A DNA stretch of 64,000 nt from Anastrepha obliqua (Eukaryota; Arthropoda; Insecta; Diptera; Tephritidae), in contig NC_072893.1 in NCBI RefSeq assembly GCF_027943255.1, positions 62,001 to 126,000 on the forward strand. The letters are read 5' to 3'. The notes under the pieces were generated by a model. That model was not told the DNA's origin. It saw nothing but the letters and a program-made list of their open reading frames with translations, and ran no database searches. Position 1 is the stretch's first letter. Every line of letters starts with the position of its first letter. This document shows, one piece after another, positions 53,502 to 61,971 of the stretch. Made by a program: the position numbers and the translations under genes.

Positions 53502-53700
53502 AACCTCGGCAGGCAATGGCAAAACCTCCGAGTGTATTTCTGCCATGAAAAAGCTCCTAATAAAAAATAACTGCCGTTCGGAGTCGCCTTGAAACTGTAG
53601 GTCCCTTCATTTGCGGAACAACACCAAGACGCACGTCACAAATAGGAGGAGGAGCTTGGCCAAACACCCAAAAAAAGGTGTACGCGCCAATTACATATAC
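53502..53700 (+). mobile_element. SINE, 5'-truncated copy
   Basis: Starts at CCTCGGCAGGCAATGGCAAA, lacking the tRNA-like head, and runs through GAGTCGCCTTGAAACTGTAG, AATAGGAGGAGGAGCTTGGC and GTACGCGCCAATTACATATA. Without A and B boxes it cannot be transcribed from its own promoter. Confidence 0.85.
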
Positions 53701-53717
53701 ATTCTGCACAAATATAT

Positions 53718-53719
53718 TA
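53718..53719. other. TA target-site duplication, left
   Basis: TA immediately outside the left TIR, matching the right copy at 54,617-54,618. Confidence 0.8.
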
Positions 53720-53892
53720 TGAACGAGACGTTATCAATAAAACGGTCCGCGGACGACATATGGCAAAAATAAATTTTTTGTTTTTTGGTAGGACCGTTAT
53801 AAGCTTACATGGCAAATTTCAGCGTGATATGTCACATATTTTGTTTTCTGTGCTACTGTAAACAAGTCAAGCTCGAGTGTGTTCTTCGAATT
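53720..53892. repeat. Mariner left TIR
   Basis: About 173 bp, inverted match to 54,452-54,616. Inner boundary CTTCGAATT. Confidence 0.9.
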
Positions 53893-54446
53893 CTCTTTTA
53901 TGACTTCAATTGTCTCAAAATGTTTTCCACGGAGCGGCAACTTGAGCTTGGGAAACAGGAAAAAGTCACATGGAGCCATATGAGGCGAATACGGTGCTTG
54001 CGGAACGATATTAACATTATTTTTGTTCAAATAATCGCGAACAAGACGTGATGTGTGAGCTGGTGCATTATCGTGATGCAAGAACCATGACTTGTTGTCT
54101 CACAATTCCTTCCTTTTAAGACGAATGTTCTCGCGCAAACGCTTTAAAACGTCTAAATAATATTCAGCGTTAACCGATCGGCCTTGCGGAAGGAACTCCG
54201 AGTGCACCACACCTTCCTAATCGAAAAAAAACAGTCAGCATAACCTTAATTTTTGAGCGACTTTGGCATGGTTTTTTGGGTTGATGTACGGCCCTCTTTG
54301 AACGATTTGTACCACTGGAAAACACGTGCACGCGATAGAGCAGAGTCCCCATAGGTTGTCTGCAACATTTTTAAAGCGTCTGAAGCCGAAATTTTGTTGG
54401 AATAACAAAATTTCAAACAAATTCTTTGTTCAACTTGAATTTCCAT
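53797..54446 (-). pseudogene. Mariner transposase, internally deleted
   Basis: The start is ATG at 54,446 (MEIQVEQRICLKFCY), the N-terminal helix-turn-helix region, continuing to RVFQWYKSFKEGRTS. The frame then jumps to SKIKVMLTVFF, so about 100 residues including the first catalytic Asp are missing. A homopolymer T run causes a frameshift, and in-frame TAG and TGA follow. HDNAPAHTSRLVRDYL (second catalytic Asp) and YSPHMAPCDFFLFPKLKLPL follow; 34 residues separate the HDNA Asp from the PCD Asp, the D34D spacing of mariner. YSPDL has become YSPHM, not a catalytic change. After IKENS the frame runs directly into the TIR, so the native C-terminus is also deleted. It cannot make active transposase. 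Confidence 0.9.
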
Positions 54447-54451
54447 CGTTA

Positions 54452-54616
54452 AATTCGAAGAACACACTCGAGCTTGACTTGTTTACAGTAGCACAGAAAA
54501 CAAACTATGTCACATGTCATTTGCCATGTAAGCTTATAACGGTCCTACCAAAAAACAAAAAATTTATTTTTGCCATATGTCATCCGCGGACCGTTTTATT
54601 GATAACGTCTCGTTCA
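54452..54616. repeat. Mariner right TIR
   Basis: About 165 bp, inner boundary AATTCGAAG. It lacks 8 bp present in the left TIR next to ATGGCAAAT and has a few substitutions. Confidence 0.9.
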
Positions 54617-54669
54617 TATTTGAGTAGAAGGTACATACATAAATCTGGTAGAAAATTTCAATTTTAAAT

Positions 54670-54905
54670 TTTATATTTGGCATATGTTCGCCGTGGCTAC
54701 CAGTTACATGAACCATTCGATCAGTTCAATTTTTCACTACTTTTTCCAATAAATCGCCTGCTAAAAGCGCTGATGGCAAGCTGCGTCACCTTCTTGGAAC
54801 CAAATGTTTTCGATATGTAGCTGATTAACTTTTGACAGCTCATAAGGTTTGTTAACGAACATCAGTGTGATATGTCTATACACCTTTGGAAACATTTATT
54901 GAGCC
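54670..54905 (-). pseudogene. DDE transposase fossil 3, C-terminal fragments
   Basis: Minus-strand pieces KVNQLHIENIWFQEGDAACH (54,770-54,850), VVKN and TDRMVHVTGSHGEHMPN (54,670-54,730) match the WFQQDGATCH region and the WTDRM..RGGHM C-terminus of the same IS630-like family as the fossils at 42.3 and 44.4 kb. The stretch between these motifs (with WPPRSCDLTP) is deleted. Stops are present. The mariner copy lies 50 bp beyond its C-terminal end. Confidence 0.65.
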
Positions 54906-55419
54906 AAGTGAATTTTCAAATGGACATTCGTGTTGACAAGACGTGTTTTAAGAGGTGTCCAGAAAAAAAACAATATAGAGGAAATATTAAGCTCTAAGTT
55001 GCGATTCCACACGAAGTACTTGATAAATCCTCTGCGTAGTCGCGTGTGTAGGCGATCCGATCCCAGCTTACGGTTGGCGTCGAGAAATTTAATTCCACAA
55101 TCGCTACAGATATGGCTTCGTAAATCTCTTAAAGTGGCTCGGAAACCACAAAAAGTGAAACATAATATACATAAGTATATTGAAGGGGCACATATAATCT
55201 ATACTAGCTGGTAAGTTTCCCAATAGCTGCTCACAATGTTTTGGATTTCATTTGTATGCGGCGGTGCATGATGGATCCAAATTCAAAACCTTTACGACAC
55301 GCAATTCAGGGTAAGTGGGACACCACCATGCAATGCATTTGGTTAGATGACAAAAAATAATTCTTCAGTCTGTCACCGAGACGAATAACCCTTTCTTGTG
55401 TGTCAATGTAAGTGTTAAG
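54906..55419. other. Spacer, nothing recognised
   Basis: A 94-codon plus-strand frame at 54,930-55,214 is arginine/lysine-rich with no recognisable domain and no gene context. I see no other feature. Confidence 0.45.
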
Positions 55420-56760
55420 CGAGCACAATCTACTGTTATTTGGCAATGGTTGGTTCCAAGAAAGCACTTTAAATTAACTTCGAAATGCCTTTTGTTCAAC
55501 TATTCTGGCCACGTAAGTGAAACCTTGGCCGCACCAAAAATGAAAATGAATTTTATTTTCTTTATTTTCTTCAGAGACATTCATGAGAGTTTTGATACTC
55601 CGTTTTTATTTTCGGTTAATTGCGATATATCAACGTTTAAGGGAGATTTCGGCCCATTCGGAAATGGTGATCTCAAAAATTGTGGGCTATGCCTCCGCAA
55701 ATCATTGTCTGCCAATTCAAATGGACTGTATCCATTGGGTTATTCTCTGAACTTATGTACCGCCATTGGCATACCGAAGTTATATCCAAAATATATTGCA
55801 TATGATTGGATACGAACAGGATGCTCCCAAAACCAGTTCAATAATATAGATGAGCCAGTCCATAAATATATATCCATAATTTACACTCCCATGTATAAAT
55901 TCTTCTTTAAGATCTTTAAAAGTTTAGAAACCGAAAACACTCCACATAGTTCAGCTTATGGAATTGCCAGCTTCGGCTTGAGCGGATTAACTTTATTTTT
56001 TGCCAAAAGTAATTAAATGAGAAATTGACCGTTTCCATCGAAGCCTCGGAGATAGGCTATGGTTGAATGTGCTTGTTTGGATGCATCACAGAATATGTGT
56101 AGCTCACAACTCCTGCTGGTATCAACTACTAATTATTGCGGTATTTTTATCTGAATTTATTTATTGCGAATTCCATCCAACGTTTTTGAAGCACACTCAA
56201 TTTGTCGAAGTCTAACAACATTTCAAAGTTTATTATAAAATTAAGTTTGTCCATATGTGGATCTTAGCACATACCTAACTCCTTAACTGAGTCGTTTGAT
56301 TTAAACTCGTGCACGGTTCTCTTATGTCTCTGCTCAATCGGGATTCTATCTAAAACTTGCGCATTTCCTTAGTTCAAATGTTTCGCATTTTCGCATTGAT
56401 ATAATTTCTTGCACATGTTTAAAGCCACATCGTTAAACTATTAAGAGATCCGGTTAAAGTGCCGGCCCTGTGGCTAGAAGGTCGTCAAGTGACTGCCAAT
56501 TCAAGGTTTTTGCTGACCTGTCGAGCATAATTCTAACGGTAGTACTCACAGCATCCCTTTCAATAAACCGTGATGCGGGTGATAGCACCAAGTTAAGCGC
56601 TGGTTGTTATTTTTGTATACCGTACAATGATAGTGTTCATCAATTGTTACTAGTTGAACTTGTTTCATATAAAGGTACTCGTTTCGGTATATGTCTGTCT
56701 CAAGTCGGCATCCCGACAAAGGTGTCCCTCCAACTGTGAAAAACGCTTAGATGTGGCTGC
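55420..56760 (-). pseudogene. BEL/Pao LTR retrotransposon pol fossil
   Basis: Minus-strand translation gives, in pol order, RDAVSTTVRIMLDRSAKTLN and DLLATGPAL (56,480-56,600, start of the reverse transcriptase), DRIPIEQRHKRTVHEF (about 56,330), LHIFCDASKQAHSTIAYLRG (56,060-56,120), KNKVNPLKPKLAIP and AELCGV (55,950-56,000), then YLWTGSSILLNWFWEHP (55,840-55,890) and SPFELADNDLRRHSP (55,680-55,730). The CDAS..AYLR, PK..AELCG and W.DSSIVL.W motifs are the RNase H-type region typical of BEL/Pao pol. The catalytic YVDD section is deleted and stops and frameshifts are many. A 206-codon plus-strand frame over 55,396-56,016 is the antisense shadow of this fossil. It is independent of the younger BEL element at 60 kb. 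Confidence 0.75.
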
Positions 56761-56998
56761 ATGTGTAGCAAGATGAATCGACTTCTAATGTGTGTTTTGA
56801 TAAAAGGATTCACACGTCTATGCTTTCTGACTTCCAGAACCATCGTAGTAAGTTACCAATTTCAAGACTCGTATCCATTGTTAAAGAACATATGATCCGC
56901 AAGCAGCAATTCATATAGATGACTTAAACCAGTAGCTGGTAAATATAAGCCTGAGGTAACTTAGAACCTGGTAAGCTAGTTGTATTGGGTTTGACCTT

Positions 56999-57241
56999 CA
57001 ATAGGCCTCTTTTATTCGCCACTTTTCTGCTCGCTATCTTTATCAACAACAAAGTTATCGAGTAAGATTCGCCTCTAGTGAGTATGGGCATACTTCATTA
57101 AGCTGGTATGACTCACTATTTCACAAAAACATGTAATTTTAGGCAGCTCTATTCCAGTGTTGCCAAGATATGTTCATTTATACCAGTTGCTTCATCTATT
57201 CGCCACTTTCTAACGCTTGGCGAAAATAAGAGGCCTAATAT
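56999..57241. repeat. Inverted-repeat unit, possible MITE
   Basis: AATAGGCCTCTTTTATTCGCCA at the left is mirrored at 57,216-57,240 by TGGCGAAAATAAGAGGCCTA, with about three mismatches over 22 bp. A further direct repeat, TATTCGCCACTTT, lies inside near 57,198. Size is about 240 bp. No coding potential and no clear target duplication. It ends 15 bp short of the poly(A) signal of the minus-strand exon. Confidence 0.5.
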
Positions 57242-57255
57242 TTGCACCCAGTTCC

Positions 57256-57261
57256 TTTATT
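57256..57261 (-). terminator. Poly(A) signal AATAAA
   Basis: AATAAA on the minus strand (TTTATT on plus), about 75 bp downstream of the TAA stop of the putative terminal exon, the usual distance for a short fly 3' UTR. Confidence 0.55.
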
Positions 57262-57336
57262 GAACTTAAACATTACCTACAATTTTGAATAAAATGTCTT
57301 TAAATTTTGTCACAGTGATCTATGTCAAGTTGTTGC

Positions 57337-57446
57337 TTATTTGCCGTATTGGTTAGATAACTTGGATAACATTTTCCACACGTCCTGGTACATCTCGGTG
57401 AGCAAACCCACGTGTTGGATATCATGCATTGGATCTTCCAATAATC
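57337..57446 (-). CDS. Putative terminal exon of an unidentified host gene
   Basis: On the minus strand TTTACGATTTACAG resembles a 3' splice site. It is followed by a 110-nt frame (phase 1|2) encoding LLEDPMHDIQHVGLLTEMYQ then DVWKMLSKLSNQYGK and a TAA stop; AATAAA follows about 75 bp on. The peptide is amphipathic, has balanced composition and uses G/C at third positions more than its flanks, unlike chance translations nearby. I do not recognise the protein. Upstream exons should lie to the right on the minus strand, but the next kilobases are an inverted-repeat-flanked RTE insert and a BEL element, so the preceding intron would be long. A transposon origin is the alternative. Confidence 0.45.
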
Positions 57447-57586
57447 CTGTAAATCGTAAAATTATAATAATGCAAATGCATTTATTAATATCACCTCTTT
57501 CCAATTTTAAATAGAAATAACAATTTATTGGAATTGACAACAATATTGCGTTGTCGGATGCACGCAAATTAAAATAAAAATACGAA

Positions 57587-57758
57587 AAAATAAAAAATAG
57601 TTTAAAAAAACTAAAAAAACACGCTTTTATTGCTAATCGAACTAAAAAGCAGAAAATAAATTTTAATGACAAAGAGACCTATAATGAAGTAATAGCAAAT
57701 CGAACGATCAGTCATAGTCAACTACCTCAGAACAGAATTATAACAAAAATTAAGATAC
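57587..57758 (+). repeat. Left 172-bp inverted arm flanking RTE-like insert
   Basis: Starts AAAATAAAAAATAGTTTAAA and ends AACAAAAATTAAGATAC. It matches 59,789-59,960 in inverted orientation with only about three mismatches over 172 bp. Confidence 0.93.
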
Positions 57759-59788
57759 AAATAGAGTAATTCAAATTAGAGTTAAAAGCGTTCCAACGCC
57801 CACCTAAACGAAACCAATGGTACGACGAAGAGTGTCGCGAAGCTACTGCAGCGAAGAATGCAGCTTACAAAAGAACTCTGCAGTCAGCTGCAACGCGGAC
57901 CGTGCGAGATAATTACAGGGAAAAGAGATCGGAAGAGAGGCGCCTCTTCAGACGCAAGAAACGAGAACAGGAGAAGCGTGAGCGTGAGCTGCTAGAGGAG
58001 TACAGGGGCAGGAATGATGCTCGAAAATTCTATCAACAAGTCAAGCGTCTGACACAAGGTTTCAAGACCGGAGCATCAGCCTGCAAAGATAAAAACGGAT
58101 ATCTGGTTATGAATACACAGTCCACACTGGGCATATGGAGGGAACACTTCTGCAATTTACTTGCTGGCGATGACGCACACAATTCCGACCCAGTAGAAGA
58201 TGACCCGATACCGCCAATCGACGATAATTTGGACGTTCCACCATCTAGTCATGCCGAAGTCAGAGTTGCCATTCAGCGGCTCAAGAATAACAAAGCGGCT
58301 GGCGCTGACGGCTTGCCCGCTGAATTGTTCAAGACTGGCGGCGATGTACTGATAGGGAGCATGCATCAGCTCATCTGCAAAATATGGCTAGCAGAAAGCA
58401 TGCCCGACGATTGGAATCTCAGTGTCCTTTGTCCTGTACTGAAGAAGGGTGACCCGACGATCTGCACCAACTATCGGGGCATCAGTCTTCTAACCATCGC
58501 CTACAAGGTCCTGTCTAGCGTTCTATGTGGAAGACTTAAGCCGTTTGCCAACACACTGATCGGGCCTTATCAGTGCGGCTTCAGAAGTGGTAAGTCCACC
58601 ATCGACCAGATTTTCACATTACGCCAAATCCTGGAAAAGACCCATGAAAAGCAAGTCGACACCCATCATCTCTTTGTCGACTATAAAGCTGCGTTCGATA
58701 GCCCGATAAGGGATTGCCTGTACGCCACCATGTCTGAGTTCGGTATACCAACGAAGCTCATACGGCTTTGCAGAATGACGTTGAGCAACACAACCAGCTC
58801 CGTCAAGGTAGGAAATAACCTCTCCGAGCCATTCAGTACCGTTCGAGGTTTCAGACAAGGCGATCCACTGTCATGCAACCTCTTCAACTTCGTGATGGAA
58901 GGGGTGCTCCGAAAAGCAGGTGTGCATCGTAATGACACTATTTTCTACAAATGTGTCCAGATCCTTGCGTACGCCGATGACATTGACATTATCGGCCGCT
59001 GTAAGCGAGATGTCACGGCTGCGTTTTCTGCTATCGAGAAGGAATCATCACGAGTGGGTCTGGCGGTGAACGAGGGTAAAACGAAGTATATGTTGTCTAC
59101 AACGCGGAACACACGGCGTGTAGGAACGCACGTCATTGCAGACAACTATACTTTCGAAGTTGTGCCAGAATTTATTTATTTTGGCACCGCCGTTAACAGC
59201 AACAACGATATCAGCCTGGAGATTAAACGGAGAATCACTCTTGCTAATAGGTGTTACTATGGGCTAAGTAAGCAATTGAGTAGTCGAGCCCTCTCTCGCA
59301 TGACCAAATTAACACTTTACAAGACGCTTATCATACCCGTGTTGCTTTATGGCGCAGAGGCATGGGTAGTGTCACAAAGCGATGCAGCCGCTCTTGGGGT
59401 GTTCGAGAGAAAAGTTCTTCGTAAGATCTTCGGTCCTGTGCGCGTTGGCGAAGACTACCGTTCAAGAATGAACCACGAGCTGTATGAGCTCTACGCCGAC
59501 ATTGACGTAGTTCAACGCATCGCCATCCAACGCCTGCGTTGACTAGGGCATGTCGTGCGTATGGATGAAGAAGCTCCAGCAAAGAAGGTGTTCGAGGGCG
59601 AAGTCCAAGGGAGCCGACGAAGAGGAAGACCATTGCTCCGGTGGAAAGACCAGGTGGAGGAAACCCTATGCTCGCTTGGTATACAGAGTTGGAGAAGGCG
59701 CGCGCGGAGCAGAGGCGCCTGGAGAGAGCTAGTGAGGTCCGCCGTAACTCGGTAACGGGTTGTTATGCCCACCTAAGTAAGTAAGTAA
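57759..59788 (+). mobile_element. RTE-like LINE, 5'-truncated, between inverted arms
   Basis: A 2,030-bp insert carrying one reverse transcriptase reading frame and ending in a (TAAG)n tail at about 59,774-59,790. The tail replaces poly(A), as in several RTE-type families. The expected N-terminal apurinic endonuclease domain is absent, so it is 5'-truncated. Both ends coincide with the inner ends of the 172-bp inverted arms. Confidence 0.8.
57770..59755 (+). pseudogene. Reverse transcriptase, RTE-like, one in-frame stop
   Basis: The frame opens after a TAA at 57,767 and runs to 59,755 with a single TGA at 59,540-59,542. Visible in order: a basic coiled region rich in KREQEKRERE (57,960-58,010); NNKAAGADGLPAELFKTG (58,287); TNYRGISLLTIAYKVLS (58,470); QCGFRSGKSTIDQI (58,570); LFVDYKAAFDS, motif A with the first catalytic Asp (58,670-58,700); FRQGDPLSCNLFNFV, motif B (58,850); AYADDIDII, motif C with the catalytic YADD at 58,970-58,981. 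After the TGA the same frame continues LGHVVRMDEEAPAKKVFEGE and GRPLLRWKDQVEE, the standard C-terminus of such elements. All RT catalytic residues are intact and only one stop is seen, so this is a young copy. Its (TAAG)n tail and RWKD C-terminus suggest RTE or a close relative. The endonuclease domain is missing. Confidence 0.88.
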
Positions 59789-59960
59789 GTATCTTAATTT
59801 TTGTTATAATTTTGTTCTGAGGTAGTTGACTATGACTGATCCTTCGATTTGCTATTACTTCATTATAGGTCTCTTTGTCATTAAAATTTATTTTCTACTT
59901 TTTAGTTCGATTAGCAATAAAAGCGTGTTTTTTTAGTTTTTTTAAACTATTTTTTATTTT
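59789..59960 (-). repeat. Right 172-bp inverted arm flanking RTE-like insert
   Basis: Starts GTATCTTAATTTTTGTTATA and ends ACTATTTTTTATTTT. It is the inverted copy of 57,587-57,758 at about 98% identity. Without the RTE-like insert the two arms would abut as a near-perfect 344-bp palindrome. Confidence 0.93.
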
Positions 59961-60020
59961 CTACTTTTTAGTTCGATTAGCAAAAAAGCGTGTTTTTTAG
60001 TTTCTTTAAACTATTTTTTT
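59891..60020. repeat. 66-bp tandem duplication
   Basis: TTTTCTACTTTTTAGTTCGA starts at 59,891 and again at 59,957, with small differences downstream (AATAAAAGCG against AAAAAAGCG). The first unit is the outer part of the right inverted arm; the left arm has only one copy. Confidence 0.85.
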
Positions 60021-60029
60021 TTTACAATA

Positions 60030-60654
60030 TTATGAATGAAAATTATTGTTATCATTGCAGTCAGTGAATAAATGATTCGATATATTCGTGTTATATTTAA
60101 TTCCTTTCTTATCGACTGTGAGTCTAAAGCTATGCAGTTATCGGCCGTGATAAAGAAGTAATCGGGATGAAGAACTTATTTCGTGGAGAGAGCCTGAGAA
60201 ACTGATTTACAAGAATAAATAAAGTGTTACAACGCGGTGTAATTGCGTTGTAATTAATAATTACCTTTGTTTGGTGCTTAAAAATGCATACTTGCGCTGC
60301 ACTTCACGAGCTCGGTTCAAAGTAAAGCGAACGAAGAAAGCTCGTTCTTTTACTTTGGAGCCATCGCCGCGTGCAGACGAGTACGCTGAAGCACAATGTA
60401 AGTACCTATATATATATATATATAATATATGCATACATCTATATCTAATTATGAATTGTAAATTTAAACTAAATTTGTAAACTAATTTTCTAAATAAATT
60501 ATAGATTTTCGCAGACGAAGCGTAAAATATTGAAACAGCCGACGTTTCAATATCAACGAAAATATTTTGTGGTTATTTCCGAAATTTATCAGTTGGAAAT
60601 AGTTTCTTTTAATTTAATTGCGTCAATATTTTCGGAAACGTGCACAAAACGGCG
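60030..60654 (+). promoter_or_regulatory. Putative BEL/Pao 5' LTR and leader
   Basis: This stretch precedes the gag start and lacks coding. AATAAATAAAGTGTTACAAC at about 60,213 could be the LTR poly(A) region, and TTTGGTGC at about 60,270 might mark a primer-binding start, although only TGGTGC agrees with the primer sequence expected for tRNA-Gly. The 3' LTR is outside the window, so LTR borders cannot be set. TG and CA termini and a target duplication were not found. Confidence 0.45.
60398..60514 (+). other. Possible leader intron (GTAAGT...AG)
   Basis: GTAAGT at 60,398 is a consensus donor. Acceptors AATTATAG (60,504) or ATTTTCGCAG (60,514) follow an AT-rich stretch with (TA)n. Splicing in the untranslated leader is inferred only. 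Confidence 0.35.
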
Positions 60655-61971
60655 ATGTCCTCACCAGAAATGGATATCAGGGCAGATGACGAGCTGATGG
60701 CAAATGATGTTACATCACCGGCGGCGGACACGTGTGTGCAGCTAACGACTAATTCGAGGTTAGAGACGATATCACCGGTTCTGCAATCAACCAATCCAAC
60801 GGTGCATCGGATACAAGCTTCCGAACATATTACGTCTGCTGATGGGTACGCACAACTAGGGGCATGCATGAGGCATCACGTTGATGGTTTGGCGCATCAA
60901 GGCGCGGCTCATGCATTATGTGCTACATCAGAGGACGGGTACGCACTACCGTGTATAAATTCGGGCAGCATAACCTCAACTTGGGTCGGCGGTTTACCTC
61001 GTGGTAGCGGAAACCATGGACGATCGCAGCCCAATCTGACTTCTGTATACGGAATGGAGGCACCATCTCGTAATAGATCTAGCATTACAACGTGGACAGG
61101 TCATCCAATCAACACGCACTGCACTGCTGCAAAAGCGGCTGTACCTTTTTACCCTCCAGCACCATTTCGTTGCAACACACAATTTACAACAGGGCTTAAC
61201 AATCTTCCATCTACAGTACTTGGTCGGTTAGAAGCAGAACAATCCCCACGGGCACAGCTGCACTCAACCTCTTGGCAGCATGCTTTGTCCTCTTATAGGA
61301 ATATGCATACAGTTTATGGTGATGCTGCACCGGGTGTGGGTAGCATTCCTCCAGTCAATTCTGTTTTGAATAGTGCCCAAGAACCACCAGCCAGGGTGCC
61401 TAATAGCTACGACGCTCAGCGACAGTGGCCACAGATATCTAACGGTCATACTCCTACCGCGCCAGCTGCGATATCTGAAATGAGGTTATCCTCTACGCAA
61501 ATAGCATCAAGACAAGTCATAAATAAAGATCTTCCGACGTTCTCCGGCAAGCCAGAAGAGTGGCCGCTTTTTATCACCAGCTTCGAACAATCAACCGAGC
61601 AATGCGGTTTCACAGATTCCGAGAATCTTATTCGGCTACAGCGATGCTTGAAGGGGGTGGCACTAGAGGCAGTGAGGGGTAAATTAATGGCGCCTGCGAC
61701 CGTATGGCAGGCCATTGAAACTTTACGTATGCTTTATGGGCGTCCAGACATCATATGTCATTCACTACAACGCAAGCTACGTCAAGAGCCATTGGTAAGG
61801 TATGACAATCTGGAAACCCTAATTCAGTTTGCACTTGCGGTACAAAATTACTGCTGTACTCTGAAAGCCATTGGCCTCTCTTCTTATTTGAATGATCCGA
61901 TGCTACTTTCTGAGCTACTTTGCAAATTACCAAGCGACTTGCAATTAGAGGGTTTCACTGCTCCATGCTGA
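60655..61971 (+). CDS. gag: BEL/Pao gag region
   Basis: The first ATG of the open frame is at 60,655 (MSSPEMDIRADDELM); an in-frame GTG 15 bases earlier is not a credible eukaryotic start. Residues 1-290 are a low-complexity Ser/Thr/Ala/Pro-rich segment without recognised domains. Residues about 292-430 are the gag core typical of BEL/Pao (DUF1759-like): LPTFSGKPEEWPLFITSFEQ, NLIRLQRCLKGVALEAVRG, TVWQAIETLRMLYGRPDII and LLCKLPSDLQLEGF. It forms the capsid-like particle in the cytoplasm. A TGA at 61,969-61,971 closes the frame before the zinc knuckles, which continue in the next frame. In related elements gag and pol usually share one frame, so this looks like a frame-breaking mutation, though programmed shifting is not excluded. 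Confidence 0.85.
   Translation: MSSPEMDIRADDELMANDVTSPAADTCVQLTTNSRLETISPVLQSTNPTVHRIQASEHITSADGYAQLGACMRHHVDGLAHQGAAHALCATSEDGYALPCINSGSITSTWVGGLPRGSGNHGRSQPNLTSVYGMEAPSRNRSSITTWTGHPINTHCTAAKAAVPFYPPAPFRCNTQFTTGLNNLPSTVLGRLEAEQSPRAQLHSTSWQHALSSYRNMHTVYGDAAPGVGSIPPVNSVLNSAQEPPARVPNSYDAQRQWPQISNGHTPTAPAAISEMRLSSTQIASRQVINKDLPTFSGKPEEWPLFITSFEQSTEQCGFTDSENLIRLQRCLKGVALEAVRGKLMAPATVWQAIETLRMLYGRPDIICHSLQRKLRQEPLVRYDNLETLIQFALAVQNYCCTLKAIGLSSYLNDPMLLSELLCKLPSDLQLEGFTAPC

Larger units (their letters stand above)
53720..54616 (-). mobile_element. Mariner deletion derivative, 897 bp, long TIRs
   Basis: Terminal inverted repeats span 53,720-53,892 and 54,452-54,616 (173 and 165 bp, differing by an 8-bp indel and a few substitutions). 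The outer ends read TGAACGAGACGTTATCAATA. A TA dinucleotide flanks each end (53,718-53,719 and 54,617-54,618), the hallmark mariner target duplication. Inside is a minus-strand transposase relic. Most mariners have TIRs near 30 bp, so these are unusually long. Internal deletions and stops make it non-autonomous; intact TIRs mean it could have been cross-mobilised. Confidence 0.92.

Noticed and set aside
55396..56016. 206-codon plus-strand frame with an apparent splice acceptor
   Set aside because: It starts at TTG and is antisense to clear BEL/Pao pol motifs (LHIFCDASKQAHSTIAYLRG and others).
58157..59772. Minus-strand frames of 66-100 codons over the RT
   Set aside because: Antisense shadows of the RTE-like reverse transcriptase.
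57759..59788. Penelope-like element, because of inverted flanking repeats
   Set aside because: The RT motifs and RWKD C-terminus are LINE/RTE-type and no GIY-YIG endonuclease is present.
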